Counted from the stretch's first letter, positions 16,375-24,370 are shown. The stretch is DNA of 24,636 bases from Bacteroides sp. (GCA_030152865.1 JASLIW010000069.1:1-24636), one strand, 5' to 3'. Program-made: numbers and translations. The notes: generated by a model not told the origin, from the sequence alone.

Positions 16375-17551
16375 AGTCTGATATTTTAAAAATATCACCT
16401 TTGCCACGCTTAGGTAGAGCCAGTTTCAATAAGAAGGTGCGAATGGGTAGGTATAAATTCAAAATAAATAAAGAAATCCGATACCTACGCTCTTCACCCA
16501 TAGCCTTGGCTACCTGATTCGTAACTAAGCTTTGCAGCAACCATCTGCACAAGGCTAAACAAACTAATCCCCCCACGGCTACCCAACAAGTAGCGTAAAC
16601 TGCCCCAACTAGCAAACTCACAAAAAGCAATGTGAAGAGGATACGACTAGTTGTTTCAAAACCTACAGCCCAGTGTTTTTTACCTTTGAAGCGTTGCATA
16701 GATAAAAGGTGAGAACCCTTCAGGTACTTCCAGTGTTTGAGTTGGGCAAAAGGTGCTGTCTGAACAATAGATTCGGGCGAAAGCACCACAGCAGTATTCT
16801 GTGCCGTCATTCTTTGGTTTAAAAAAAGTTCATCTTCACCTCGTTGCAAATTCAGTTGGTTGGCATAGGTTCTCTGTTGATAAAATAGAGACTTCCGATA
16901 GGCCATATTTCGTCCCATACCCATATAGGGCTTATCAGCTAAGGCAAAGCTGAGGTAGCGCATCTGCACTAGTAAATTGTCATAGGAGCTAAAACGGCTA
17001 AGCCAAGAATGCTCTTTTGCCATACGACTATAGCCCAAAACAATATCAATTCCTTCTTTAAAGTGAAAAGCTAAAGACTGCAACCACAGCTTAGATACGG
17101 GCTGACAATCTGCTTCTGTAAAGACGAGCCAATCATACTTACTTGCCTTAACACCTAGAGTTTGAGCGAGTTTGCGACGACTTATGTATTGGGCTGATTC
17201 GGGAATAATCGTATAGTAAAAATGATTATATTGTTCGCTAAGTGACTCTAAATAAACAGCTGTATCATCGGTAGAAGCCATATCTACGTAAATTACTTCA
17301 AACTCAGAGTAATCTTGCTCTAAGATAAGAGGTAGGTGTTTTTGAATCTCTTCCAATTGATTTTCCCCGCAAATAATAACAGACAAAGGGGGACAGCTAG
17401 ATCTATTACACTCTCCCAAGCTTTGTTGGACTGAAGTTGTTGCCAGACGTCTGTAATAATAGAGGTTATAAAATAGCTGCACCAAAAATAAAACACCCAA
17501 CAGGAGATAAGCTATACCCCACCATATATGAAACGATAATTCTACATCCAT
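16358..17551 (-). CDS. Family 2 glycosyltransferase, membrane-anchored
   Basis: A 397-residue enzyme of the GT-A fold. A TM segment lies at about 10-31, followed by the catalytic domain (about 55-290): LSVIICGENQLEEI (56-69), IYVDMASTDDT (87-97), the metal-binding DxD region FTEADCQP (144-151) and the acceptor/base region RGEDELFLNQRM (237-248). Two hydrophobic segments follow (about 305-345), then a basic tail. Members transfer a nucleotide-sugar residue to a lipid or glycan at the cytoplasmic face of the membrane. The sugar and acceptor are unknown, and no glycan cluster surrounds it. It sits 60 bases downstream of dnaX on the same strand and could be expressed with it. It overlaps tail-to-tail with the permease gene, so no terminator fits between the two. 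Confidence 0.88.
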   Translation of the reverse strand: MDVELSFHIWWGIAYLLLGVLFLVQLFYNLYYYRRLATTSVQQSLGECNRSSCPPLSVIICGENQLEEIQKHLPLILEQDYSEFEVIYVDMASTDDTAVYLESLSEQYNHFYYTIIPESAQYISRRKLAQTLGVKASKYDWLVFTEADCQPVSKLWLQSLAFHFKEGIDIVLGYSRMAKEHSWLSRFSSYDNLLVQMRYLSFALADKPYMGMGRNMAYRKSLFYQQRTYANQLNLQRGEDELFLNQRMTAQNTAVVLSPESIVQTAPFAQLKHWKYLKGSHLLSMQRFKGKKHWAVGFETTSRILFTLLFVSLLVGAVYATCWVAVGGLVCLALCRWLLQSLVTNQVAKAMGEERRYRISLFILNLYLPIRTFLLKLALPKRGKGDIFKISDSIRNA

Positions 17552-17611
17552 TACTATCTTAAATTAAGGTTGTACTCAGAGTATTGATAAAGCCACAACA
17601 CGGATGAGTGT

Positions 17612-19468
17612 TTAAAAGAACTCTAAGCCAAATTCATTTTTCAACTCATGCAGTGCTTTATTCTTACTAGCCATCTGTTGAAACTTCTCTGTCCGACTAA
17701 AGGCTCTCACATTCTCATCTGGCTCGCTCACACGCACTTGCATCTCTATAAAATCATTTTGCAAAGCCTGACGCATATAACGCTCAATGTCCGTACGAAT
17801 AGATCGAAAATCGTTGGCTACTAACTCATTCTCAACCACCATTTCAAATAGATAGTTATCAAATAACTTCACACGCATACCCTGCATACGCACCGATAAG
17901 GCTTTTTGCTCTATGGGCATACGCTGAGCATAAGCCTGCCAATGGTAGTTGAGCTGAGACTCCGTAAAGTCGGTCTTAAGCTCTTTTCTCTCCTCTTGCT
18001 TCTGTACAATATGTTGTTTTTCTTCTTCCTTTTTGAGCTTATTCCTCATCTGCTTGATAGAAGCCACACCTAGCTCCTCTTTACTAACGACACGAGTTTT
18101 GCGTTCAGACTTGCTTGATTTTTGCAAACGCTCACTCATGGTCATTTTGGAGCTTGCAGTAGAAGCAGGTTTGACTTGCTGGGCTGTGGCCTGAACTGTA
18201 GTCTTAGCTGGGTTTGGCTTTGCTAAGTTTGGTTTTGGTGATTCAACTGCTACCTGCGGTTTCTGAGCTGATGTGGTAGTAGTTTGCTGAGGAGCTAGCT
18301 GATTAGCTGTCTTGGCCGTCTCTTTTTTAAATGTGGGATTTATCGTTGATTGGCCCAAGGGCCTCTCTGGTTCTTCATCAGTAAGCTGAGCTACCTGAAT
18401 CAAAGTTAGCTCAACTAATAAGCGTTTATTCTTACTCACCTTTAAGTTCAAATCGCAATCGTTGCATAACTTCATGGCTTGGAAGAGAAACTGATCCGTA
18501 CACGCTTGTGCCTGCTGTTGGTAGCGCTCACGAATACTGGCTCCTACCTCAAGAAGAGCGAGCGTCTGCTCATCTTTACTTACTAGTAAATCACGAAAAT
18601 GACTCGTCAAGCCTGTTATAAAGTGACTCCCTTCAAATCCCTTATTTAGAACATCATTGAATATAAGAAGGGCATCTACGACATTATTTTTCAAAAGGGC
18701 ATCTGTCAATCGGAAGTAGTAATCATAATCGAGTACGTTAAGATTATCTAAGACACCTTGATAACTAATATTGCCTCGGGTATAGCTGGCCGACTGATCG
18801 AAGATAGAAAGTGCATCACGCATACCTCCATCTGCCTTCTGAGCAATAACATTCAATGCTTCTTGTTCATATTTGATGCCTTCTTTATCGGCCACATGCA
18901 TCAAGTATCCAACAATGTCCTTGACTGTGATTCGATTGAAGTCATAAATTTGACAGCGAGATAAGATGGTGGGAAGTATCTTGTGCTTTTCGGTAGTGGC
19001 CAAGATAAATACAGCGTGCATAGGGGGCTCTTCAAGCGTCTTTAGAAAAGCATTGAAGGCTGCTGCTGACAACATATGTACCTCATCTATGATAAATACC
19101 TTATACTGACCTATTTGAGGTGGGATGCGAACCATTTCTACCAACTGACGGATATCTTCTACTGAGTTATTGGAGGCTGCATCTAATTCATGAATATTAT
19201 AGGAGCGGTGCTCGTTGAAGGCCACACACGACTCACAAGCATTACAAGCCTCTCCCTCAGCTGTTAGATTAAGACAGTTTATGGTCTTAGCAAAGATACG
19301 TGCACAAGTTGTTTTACCGACTCCTCTTGGTCCACAAAAGAGGTAGGCATGAGCTAGTTTGTTAGAGGCTATCGCGTTTTTTAGTGTAGCAGTCAGTGCA
19401 TTCTGCCCTACAACAGTATCAAAAGTATCAGGACGATACTTTCGGGCTGATACAATATAGTTTTCCAT
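17612..19468 (-). CDS. dnaX: DNA polymerase III subunit tau/gamma (clamp loader)
   Basis: 618 residues from the ATG at 19468, starting MENYIVSARKYRPDTFDTVVGQ, where family similarity begins. The frame is open for another 27 codons upstream (to 19549), but a -7 box at 19497-19504 would put transcription start inside that extension, so I chose the shorter form. Domains: Walker A GPRGVGKTT (46-54); zinc-binding cysteines at 65, 75, 78 and 81; Walker B VFIIDEVHML with D128; the arginine-finger segment PTILSRCQIYDF; and the oligomerisation domain III up to about 360. A low-complexity Pro/Thr/Gln/Lys linker (about 360-455) leads to a C-terminal tau-type domain that would contact the polymerase or helicase. 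The protein loads the sliding clamp and couples polymerases at the fork. Confidence 0.96.
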   Translation of the reverse strand: MENYIVSARKYRPDTFDTVVGQNALTATLKNAIASNKLAHAYLFCGPRGVGKTTCARIFAKTINCLNLTAEGEACNACESCVAFNEHRSYNIHELDAASNNSVEDIRQLVEMVRIPPQIGQYKVFIIDEVHMLSAAAFNAFLKTLEEPPMHAVFILATTEKHKILPTILSRCQIYDFNRITVKDIVGYLMHVADKEGIKYEQEALNVIAQKADGGMRDALSIFDQSASYTRGNISYQGVLDNLNVLDYDYYFRLTDALLKNNVVDALLIFNDVLNKGFEGSHFITGLTSHFRDLLVSKDEQTLALLEVGASIRERYQQQAQACTDQFLFQAMKLCNDCDLNLKVSKNKRLLVELTLIQVAQLTDEEPERPLGQSTINPTFKKETAKTANQLAPQQTTTTSAQKPQVAVESPKPNLAKPNPAKTTVQATAQQVKPASTASSKMTMSERLQKSSKSERKTRVVSKEELGVASIKQMRNKLKKEEEKQHIVQKQEERKELKTDFTESQLNYHWQAYAQRMPIEQKALSVRMQGMRVKLFDNYLFEMVVENELVANDFRSIRTDIERYMRQALQNDFIEMQVRVSEPDENVRAFSRTEKFQQMASKNKALHELKNEFGLEFF

Positions 19469-19496
19469 ACGTGGATGATTCCTTTTTGAGTTTATA

Positions 19497-19504
19497 CAAA
19501 TGTA
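19497..19504 (-). promoter_or_regulatory. -7 box (TACATTTG) for dnaX
   Basis: The minus strand reads TACATTTG, an exact TAnnTTTG match. Transcription would begin near 19490, about 22 bases ahead of the ATG at 19468 and downstream of the alternative upstream ATG at 19549. No good -33 is visible. Confidence 0.45.
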
Positions 19505-19561
19505 CATAAAAAAAGTGAGAGCTTTAGAGCGAGCTATCAAGTTTTCCACCCTCTTCCATCA

Positions 19562-19589
19562 TTTGTTGTTGATATTATTTTTATCTTTG
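19562..19589 (+). promoter_or_regulatory. Promoter of ftsB
   Basis: TATCTTTG at 19582-19589, followed by CC, is an exact -7 match. TTTG at 19562-19565 is a -33 candidate, although the 16-base spacer is shorter than usual. The leader would be about 20 bases. Confidence 0.5.
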
Positions 19590-19615
19590 CCTAAAGAGAT
19601 TATCCTTTAGTAATT

Positions 19616-19912
19616 ATGAATAGCTTTACCTCATTTTGGAATTTTCTAGGCAAGAAAAAATACGTCATTATCGTCGGTTTATTTCTTGTCCACATCACCT
19701 TTTTGGATGAAAACAACCTGATGAAACGCTTTCAAAGACAGGCCGAAATTAGAGAGTTGCGTAGAGAAATAAAGTATTATGAAAATGAATACGAAGAAGC
19801 CACACGCAAGCTGGAAGAGATTTCTACGAATGCAGAGTTCCTGGAACACATTGCGCGGGAACGCTATTTTATGAAGAAGGACAACGAGGACATTTACGTA
19901 TTTGAAGATTAA
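19616..19912 (+). CDS. FtsB/DivIC-family septum formation protein
   Basis: A 98-residue bitopic membrane protein: a short cytoplasmic N-terminus, one TM segment (about 15-32, KYVIIVGLFLVHITFLDE), then a periplasmic coiled coil (about 36-75, with heptad-like LRREIKYYENEYEEATRKLEEI). It ends with the conserved DivIC/FtsB tail FLEHIARERYFMKKDNEDIYVFED, where the family motif is (I/L)E..AREK. FtsB-type proteins form a complex with FtsL and FtsQ that activates septal peptidoglycan synthesis. Size and order are typical. Its TAA is immediately followed by the ATG of the next gene, so the two are translationally adjacent. It is divergent from dnaX, with promoters for both in the 147-base gap. Confidence 0.9.
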   Translation: MNSFTSFWNFLGKKKYVIIVGLFLVHITFLDENNLMKRFQRQAEIRELRREIKYYENEYEEATRKLEEISTNAEFLEHIARERYFMKKDNEDIYVFED

Positions 19913-20257
19913 ATGAAAAAGCTACTACCCTACATCTATATCCTAGGCGCTATCGCCTGTTTAATTGGAATAAGTCTTAAGATAACAGACTGGCATTATG
20001 CTCCTTATCTAGTTACTATAGGAGGTACACTTATGGCTTTAGCACATTTAAATGATCCGTATGCAGGTAGTAATCTTACCGTAAAACGCTTATATCGTCA
20101 ACAATTCCTGGCCAATATTTTACTCATTGCCACAGGAGGAACTATGCTCTACTTTCCAGGTACAGAGTGGATTATGCTTGCTAGCGTAGCTGCAGTACTT
20201 TATCTTTACTCGACTTTTCGCCTACTCCACGAGCACAATAAGGAACAATCCAACTAG
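19913..20257 (+). CDS. Small four-helix membrane protein, function unknown
   Basis: A 114-residue hydrophobic protein with predicted TM segments near 5-23, 29-46, 66-84 and 86-104, and short charged loops such as LTVKRLYRQQF. No catalytic motif is recognised. The ATG abuts the ftsB stop codon with no gap, so the protein is surely made from the same transcript and may share a location or assembly step with the divisome, which is inference only. I recall hypothetical proteins of this kind next to divIC in Bacteroidales, but no function. Confidence 0.75.
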   Translation: MKKLLPYIYILGAIACLIGISLKITDWHYAPYLVTIGGTLMALAHLNDPYAGSNLTVKRLYRQQFLANILLIATGGTMLYFPGTEWIMLASVAAVLYLYSTFRLLHEHNKEQSN

Positions 20258-20394
20258 GCTCAAACATTTAAACTTAGCTAGCAGAACGTATTGTTCTTAT
20301 CCATATAGTAGCTATTATATGAGGTAAGGACCCATGCCGATTACCCTAATGATAAGTCAGGACCAGCCCAGTGTTTTGACTAGGTCATAACATA

Positions 20395-20457
20395 AAAAGG
20401 TCAGGGACCTTTCATTGAAAAGTCCCTGACCCAACTACCTTCTGACCCTGACCTTTT
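20395..20457. terminator. Three-arm bidirectional terminator with two exclusive pairings
   Basis: Arm A (20395-20408, AAAAGGTCAGGGAC) can pair with arm B (20422-20431, GTCCCTGACC) in a 10-bp stem, extended by an inner 4-bp stem. It can instead pair with arm C (20446-20457, CCCTGACCTTTT) in a 12-bp stem. On the minus strand the A-B hairpin is followed by TTTTTA and ends the OmpH-like gene. On plus, A-C is the form followed by a T-run. Arm C overlaps the last base pairs of the OmpH-like gene's stop codon. Confidence 0.75.
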
Positions 20458-21064
20458 ACTTTGTCTCTTCCTTGGCAGAATAACGTTCATTTAAGCCCTT
20501 GATGATATCATCTGTAATATCATAAGCTTTGTCTGCAAACAGGAATGTACTATTACCTGCATTTGTAAAGATAAAAGTATATTTGTGTGTCTTGTTATAT
20601 TCTTCTATATACGATTTAACTGCATCATTAATGGCTAAATCATTTTTTTGAGCCTCAGCAGCTACTTCTTGTGCTTGTTTGTTGGCCCATTGCTGAAGAT
20701 CTTGCTCCTTTTTCATGATGCGTTGCTGCTCTTGCTGAGCTCTACTTTCACTCATAAATGCATTATGCTGCAACTTATTCTGAAAGTCACGAATATCATT
20801 TTCCAAGTCTTTTTGTTTCTTACTCAAGCTAAGATTGATATCTTCTTGTTTCTTAGTCATAGCTTCTGTCACATCTTGCCAGAAGTTATAATTAGTAATT
20901 AAGGAATCAATCTCTACATAAGCAATTCTTATACTGCCATCTAGAGAGGGAGTATCTGTAGCCGATTCATCTTTGGCTGTCGTACTTGTTTGACAGCTTG
21001 CAAAACATACAGCTGCTGCTAAAACAAAAAATCCTTTCGCAAGATTAGTCAGTCTCGTCTTCAT
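20456..21064 (-). CDS. OmpH/Skp-like periplasmic chaperone, predicted lipoprotein
   Basis: A 202-residue exported protein. The signal peptide ends in a lipobox FASC with Cys24 as the lipid-modified residue. A short disordered linker (25-43) follows, then the OmpH core: IRIAYVEIDSLITNYNFWQDVTEAM (45-69), a long charged helical hairpin (about 70-145, rich in Lys, Gln and Glu) and a C-terminal strand region KYTFIFTNAGNSTFLFADKAYDITDDIIKGLNERY. Skp-type trimers hold unfolded outer-membrane proteins in the periplasm. Classical Skp is soluble, so the lipoprotein form would be tethered to a membrane. It lies 37 bases downstream of the small membrane-protein gene on the same strand and is closed by the three-arm terminator. 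Confidence 0.88.
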   Translation of the reverse strand: MKTRLTNLAKGFFVLAAAVCFASCQTSTTAKDESATDTPSLDGSIRIAYVEIDSLITNYNFWQDVTEAMTKKQEDINLSLSKKQKDLENDIRDFQNKLQHNAFMSESRAQQEQQRIMKKEQDLQQWANKQAQEVAAEAQKNDLAINDAVKSYIEEYNKTHKYTFIFTNAGNSTFLFADKAYDITDDIIKGLNERYSAKEETK

Positions 21065-21101
21065 AATTTTATTTTGTAATATTTAATGATTGTCGTGTCT
21101 C

Positions 21102-21323
21102 TTATTTTTCACTCTGTAGCTCAACAAACTCTGCATACTTAGAGCGCTTACGGGCATTCCGGTCTTGTGACTGAGCACATCCTACCCCACATTCTTTCAT
21201 CTTAGGGTTACCACTTACATGCGTATTAGGGAACTTTCCACCTTTTTTAAATATCATTTTGACTCCTAATAGAAGCATTGATATTGCAATTATAGCAAAA
21301 GATATAAGTATTGTCTCAAACAT
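21102..21323 (-). CDS. Small single-pass membrane protein with CxxxC motif, function unknown
   Basis: 73 residues: an N-terminal TM segment (about 4-24, TILISFAIIAISMLLLGVKMI), then FKKGGKFPNTHVSGNPKMKECGVGCAQSQDRNARKR, carrying C45 and C49 spaced CxxxC, and a charged tail. I recall this pattern (KKGGKFPxTHV.GN...CAQ.QD) as a conserved uncharacterised Bacteroidetes family. The paired cysteines could bind metal or form a disulfide, but no function is known to me. It is the first gene of a two-gene unit with the OmpH-like lipoprotein. A -7 box lies just upstream. Confidence 0.75.
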   Translation of the reverse strand: MFETILISFAIIAISMLLLGVKMIFKKGGKFPNTHVSGNPKMKECGVGCAQSQDRNARKRSKYAEFVELQSEK

Positions 21324-21346
21324 TTCTATTAAATTTGTATATATTA

Positions 21347-21354
21347 CAAAGATA
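21347..21354 (-). promoter_or_regulatory. -7 box (TATCTTTG) for the small membrane protein-ompH unit
   Basis: The minus strand reads TATCTTTG, matching TAnnTTTG. The start would be near 21340, leaving about 17 bases before the ATG at 21323. No clear -33 element. Confidence 0.45.
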
Positions 21355-21450
21355 GACTTTTGAATGAGTTAGACCTCTTTTTTTTATATAAAAATTCGTA
21401 GCGTCCTTATTCTTATCTATCTATTTAACTATAATTAGTAACAAAGAGCC

Positions 21451-21468
21451 ATCAGTAAATCTACTGGT
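21451..21468 (+). other. Small hairpin in the pepD leader
   Basis: ATCAGTA (21451-21457) pairs with TACTGGT (21462-21468) around a four-base loop, a 7-bp stem with one G-U, ending 24 bases before the pepD ATG. It could affect translation, but conservation is unknown. No TAnnTTTG box was found upstream of pepD. Confidence 0.25.
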
Positions 21469-21492
21469 AGCCATTTCAAAAATAATTAAAAT

Positions 21493-22953
21493 ATGGATAT
21501 AACTAACTTAAAACCAGCAGGTATATTTAAATACTTTCAAGAGATCTGCCAGGTGCCTCGTCCTTCTAAAAAAGAAGGTAAAATCTTAGCGTACTTAATC
21601 GATTTTGCTAAAAAACATCAGCTAGATTACGAACAAGATAAGATAGGTAATATCATTATTCGCAAACCAGCTACTCCTGGTTACGAAAATCGTGAAACCA
21701 CTATTCTTCAATCTCATGTGGATATGGTGTGTGAGAAAAATAATGATGTGACACACGATTTTGACAATGACCCAATCGAGCTAGTTATCGAGGGTGACTG
21801 GATGAAAGCTAATGGTACTACCCTAGGCGCCGATAATGGCGTAGGAGTTGCTACACAGCTAGCTGTACTTGCTGCAAAAGATATAGAACATGGTCCGATA
21901 GAGGCCTTGTTTACAGTTGACGAAGAAACGGGATTAACAGGTGCTTACGGACTTGCAAATGATGTGCTTCATGGCAAGATCCTTCTTAACCTAGACTCAG
22001 AAGACGAGGGAGAACTGTTTATCGGTTGTTCTGGTGGTATAGATACTGTGGCTAAGTTTAGCTATAAAGAAGTTGAGGTACCTGCATCTTACTTCTCTTT
22101 TAAGGTTGACATAAAAGGCTTCAAAGGAGGACACTCTGGGGGTGATATTCATCTGGGGCTGGGAAATGCCAATAAGGTGTTAAATCGTTTCTTAGATCGC
22201 ATCAATCAGAAGTTTGATCTCTACCTATGCTCAATTGATGGAGGTAATCTTCGCAATGCTATTGCTAGAGAGGCTCATGCCGTATGTGCAGTGCCCGAGG
22301 AGTTTAAACACGATGTACGAACAGAACTCAATGTTTTTGCTGCTGAGATCGAAGACGAGCTAGCCGCAATAGAGCCCGACATGAAGTTTGTACTAGAGTC
22401 TGAGACAGCTCAAAAAACAGCCATTGACAAAGACACGATGAACCGCCTTATCCAGGCTATCTATGCTGCTCCTCACGGAGTTCAGGCAATGAGCTTAGAG
22501 ATACCTGGTCTAGTAGAGACTTCTACCAATCTAGCTTCTATTAAGATGCCTGAAAAGAACATCATCCGTATCGAAACAAGCCAAAGAAGCTCAATTCTAT
22601 CAGCTCGCAACGATATGGCACGTACCGTACGTGCTGCCTTTGAACTTGCTGGAGCAGAAGTGAGTCATGGTGATGGTTATCCTGGCTGGAAACCCAACCC
22701 ACACTCAGAGATAGTAGAGATTACTGCTGACTCATACAGACGTTTGTTTAACAAAGAACCTAAGATTAAGGCGATTCATGCAGGTTTAGAGTGTGGTCTA
22801 TTCTTAGATAAGTATCCTCATTTGGATATGGTTTCTTTTGGACCAACTATTTTAGGTGCACACTCACCTAATGAGCGTCTGGAAATTCCAACGGTACAGC
22901 TCTTCTGGGATCACTTGCTTGATGTATTGAAGCACATCCCTGTTAAAAAATAG
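21493..22953 (+). CDS. pepD: Cytosolic non-specific dipeptidase / aminoacyl-histidine dipeptidase (M20 family)
   Basis: A 486-residue M20 metallopeptidase that hydrolyses dipeptides with broad specificity, including carnosine-type Xaa-His. All five zinc ligands expected from E. coli PepD can be placed: H75 (LQSHVDMVCEKN), D114 (LGADNGVGVA), E145 (VDEETGLTGA), D168 (LNLDSEDEGELF) and H457 (LGAHSPNERLEI). The catalytic D77 and E144 are also present. The lid/dimerisation domain (about 200-390) includes FKGGHSGGDIHLGLGNANKVLNRFL. Length is standard and there is no signal peptide, so it is cytoplasmic. It is divergent from the small membrane-protein gene and followed by a strong terminator. Confidence 0.96.
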   Translation: MDITNLKPAGIFKYFQEICQVPRPSKKEGKILAYLIDFAKKHQLDYEQDKIGNIIIRKPATPGYENRETTILQSHVDMVCEKNNDVTHDFDNDPIELVIEGDWMKANGTTLGADNGVGVATQLAVLAAKDIEHGPIEALFTVDEETGLTGAYGLANDVLHGKILLNLDSEDEGELFIGCSGGIDTVAKFSYKEVEVPASYFSFKVDIKGFKGGHSGGDIHLGLGNANKVLNRFLDRINQKFDLYLCSIDGGNLRNAIAREAHAVCAVPEEFKHDVRTELNVFAAEIEDELAAIEPDMKFVLESETAQKTAIDKDTMNRLIQAIYAAPHGVQAMSLEIPGLVETSTNLASIKMPEKNIIRIETSQRSSILSARNDMARTVRAAFELAGAEVSHGDGYPGWKPNPHSEIVEITADSYRRLFNKEPKIKAIHAGLECGLFLDKYPHLDMVSFGPTILGAHSPNERLEIPTVQLFWDHLLDVLKHIPVKK

Positions 22954-22980
22954 CAAGAACTTACTGAAAACCCATTCTTT

Positions 22981-23014
22981 AAAGAGGCAAGTTTGAATCA
23001 ACTTGCCTCTTTTT
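22981..23014 (+). terminator. Terminator after pepD
   Basis: A 13-bp stem (22981-22993 with 23000-23012; core GAGGCAAG/CTTGCCTC) and a 6-base loop, followed by T-rich sequence. It ends 16 bases before the ATG of the next gene on the same strand. Confidence 0.85.
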
Positions 23015-23029
23015 ATTAACTCTAAACCT

Positions 23030-24058
23030 ATGCATAAGTACATCCTAGGCCCCATTCTTTTATTCTCACTTCACTTGTTAAAGGCACAAGATAAAATAGA
23101 GCTTCATGTTCTGTTTTGGAATGTTGAAAATCTCTTTGACTGCAAGCACGATAGTCTAAAAAATGATTATGACTTCTTGCCTACCTCACTCAAACACTGG
23201 AATACATCTAAGTATTGGAATAAGCAAAAAGCCTTAGCCAAGGGTATTATAGCCGCTGGAGGGTGGAATCCCCCTGCTTTAGTTGGACTCTGTGAGGTGG
23301 AGAATGATTCTGTTATTTATGATCTCACACGTCGTACAGCTCTTCGCAAATTAGGTTACCGCTACCTTGTTACCCAATCGGCAGACTCTAGAGGCATTGA
23401 TGTGGCCTTACTCTATCAGCCCGAGTTTTTCCAAGTGCTCAAACAGCAATCAATCTCAGTTGGCTTACTTCCTGTAGGTAAAAGAGCTAGTCGGGATTTG
23501 CTGCACGTAAGTGGTAGGTTATGGAGCCAAGATACTCTAGATATCTTTGTGGTACACTTACCCTCTCGCTATGGTGGACAGGCTAAATCCGAGCCTAATC
23601 GTATTTATGTAGCTAGGCAGTTAAAACAGCATATAGATAGCTTATTCCAAGTGCGTCAAACTCCCAATATCCTTGTGATGGGTGATTTTAATGATTATCC
23701 TCACAATGCTTCTGTTCAGAAAATACTTCAAGCTAAAGCACCTGGTTCAAGCTGTGAACCTCAGAAACTCTATAATCTACTTGCTCGAAAAAGAACTAAA
23801 AAACACTGGGGTACCTATAAGTATAAAAATCACTGGGGTGTATTGGATCAGTTTATTGTATCGGGGCAGTTGCTCCAAGCTCAGGCTACTTGCCGAACAT
23901 CTGAATCGGACACTCAAATTGTAAAACTACCTTTTCTGCTGATAGAAGACACAAAGTATGGAGGGTATAAGCCTTTTCGTACTTACAATGGCATGAGGTA
24001 TCAAGGAGGCTTCAGCGATCACCTACCTGTCTTGTCTAAGTTTGTGGTGGAGTATTGA
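23030..24058 (+). CDS. Secreted endonuclease/exonuclease/phosphatase-family protein
   Basis: 342 residues from the ATG at 23030, starting with a signal peptide (MHKYILGPILLFSLHLLKAQ). The frame is open back to a TTG at 23003, but that codon lies inside the pepD terminator and would put nine residues in front of the signal peptide, so it is rejected. The fold is the DNase I-like endonuclease/exonuclease/phosphatase family: VLFWNVENLFD (metal-binding N and E), PALVGLCEVENDSVI (catalytic E), DIFVVHLPSRYGG (catalytic H), NILVMGDFNDYP (D and N), and GGFSDHLPVLSKF (final D-H pair). The core active site is therefore intact. The substrate, whether nucleic acid, phosphoester or lipid head group, is unknown. 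Export is expected to the periplasm or beyond. Confidence 0.9.
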   Translation: MHKYILGPILLFSLHLLKAQDKIELHVLFWNVENLFDCKHDSLKNDYDFLPTSLKHWNTSKYWNKQKALAKGIIAAGGWNPPALVGLCEVENDSVIYDLTRRTALRKLGYRYLVTQSADSRGIDVALLYQPEFFQVLKQQSISVGLLPVGKRASRDLLHVSGRLWSQDTLDIFVVHLPSRYGGQAKSEPNRIYVARQLKQHIDSLFQVRQTPNILVMGDFNDYPHNASVQKILQAKAPGSSCEPQKLYNLLARKRTKKHWGTYKYKNHWGVLDQFIVSGQLLQAQATCRTSESDTQIVKLPFLLIEDTKYGGYKPFRTYNGMRYQGGFSDHLPVLSKFVVEY

Positions 24059-24084
24059 TGGGGTGAAAGCGGGAAAACACTTCT

Positions 24085-24370
24085 ATGAAGAGTCCTAATT
24101 GCCGAAAATGTAGACAACCACTTGAGAAATTTATGCAGCTTCGGTGATACTGCCCTACTCATAGCTACAGAATACTATTTCTTCAATCTAAGCTAACTAT
24201 ACTTATTCTTTAGACGCTGTAAGCTAGGTCAATATGGACAAATAGTTTGGGGCTCTAGACTAAATATTCAACAAGTCGTGTCAGCTCTCTACCAGTTCAG
24301 AAGAGATCGTGTTGAGGCTATATCTAAATACGAACAAGAGGAGCGGAAAAGGAGTCTAACATACTCATAG
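24085..24370 (+). pseudogene. Decayed small gene, possibly DUF6633-type
   Basis: Plus-strand reading from 24089 gives a protein-like sequence interrupted by TAA at 24194-24196: ...GDTALLIATEYYFFNLS, stop, LYLFFRRCKLGQYGQIVWGS..., running on to a stop at 24368-24370 with YEQEERKRS near the end. The pattern 'EYYxFNL-x-LYLFFxRCKxGxYGxI' resembles small proteins I know from Bacteroidales genomes and mobile elements as DUF6633. The first codons probably belong to a different frame: an ATG at 24085 gives a 20-residue peptide (MKSPNCRKCRQPLEKFMQLR) that runs into TGA at 24145-24147, and joining it to GDTALL needs a frameshift. A further short open frame (24379-24468) may be the displaced C-terminal part. 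The coding-like character is clear; the family name is from memory. Confidence 0.5.

Noticed and set aside
18323..18328. A6 run in dnaX near the end of domain III as a programmed frameshift site for a gamma form
   Set aside because: It does not form a classical X-XXY-YYZ heptamer in frame and is short for transcriptional slippage; no downstream stimulatory structure was evident.
20258..20394. Possible small gene or RNA after the four-helix membrane protein
   Set aside because: Only short frames and a weak palindrome around TAGCTA (near 20305) were seen; no promoter box or stable structure besides the terminator.
23003..23029. TTG start at 23003 for the endonuclease-like gene
   Set aside because: The codon sits in the right arm of the pepD terminator and would add nine residues before a normal signal peptide.
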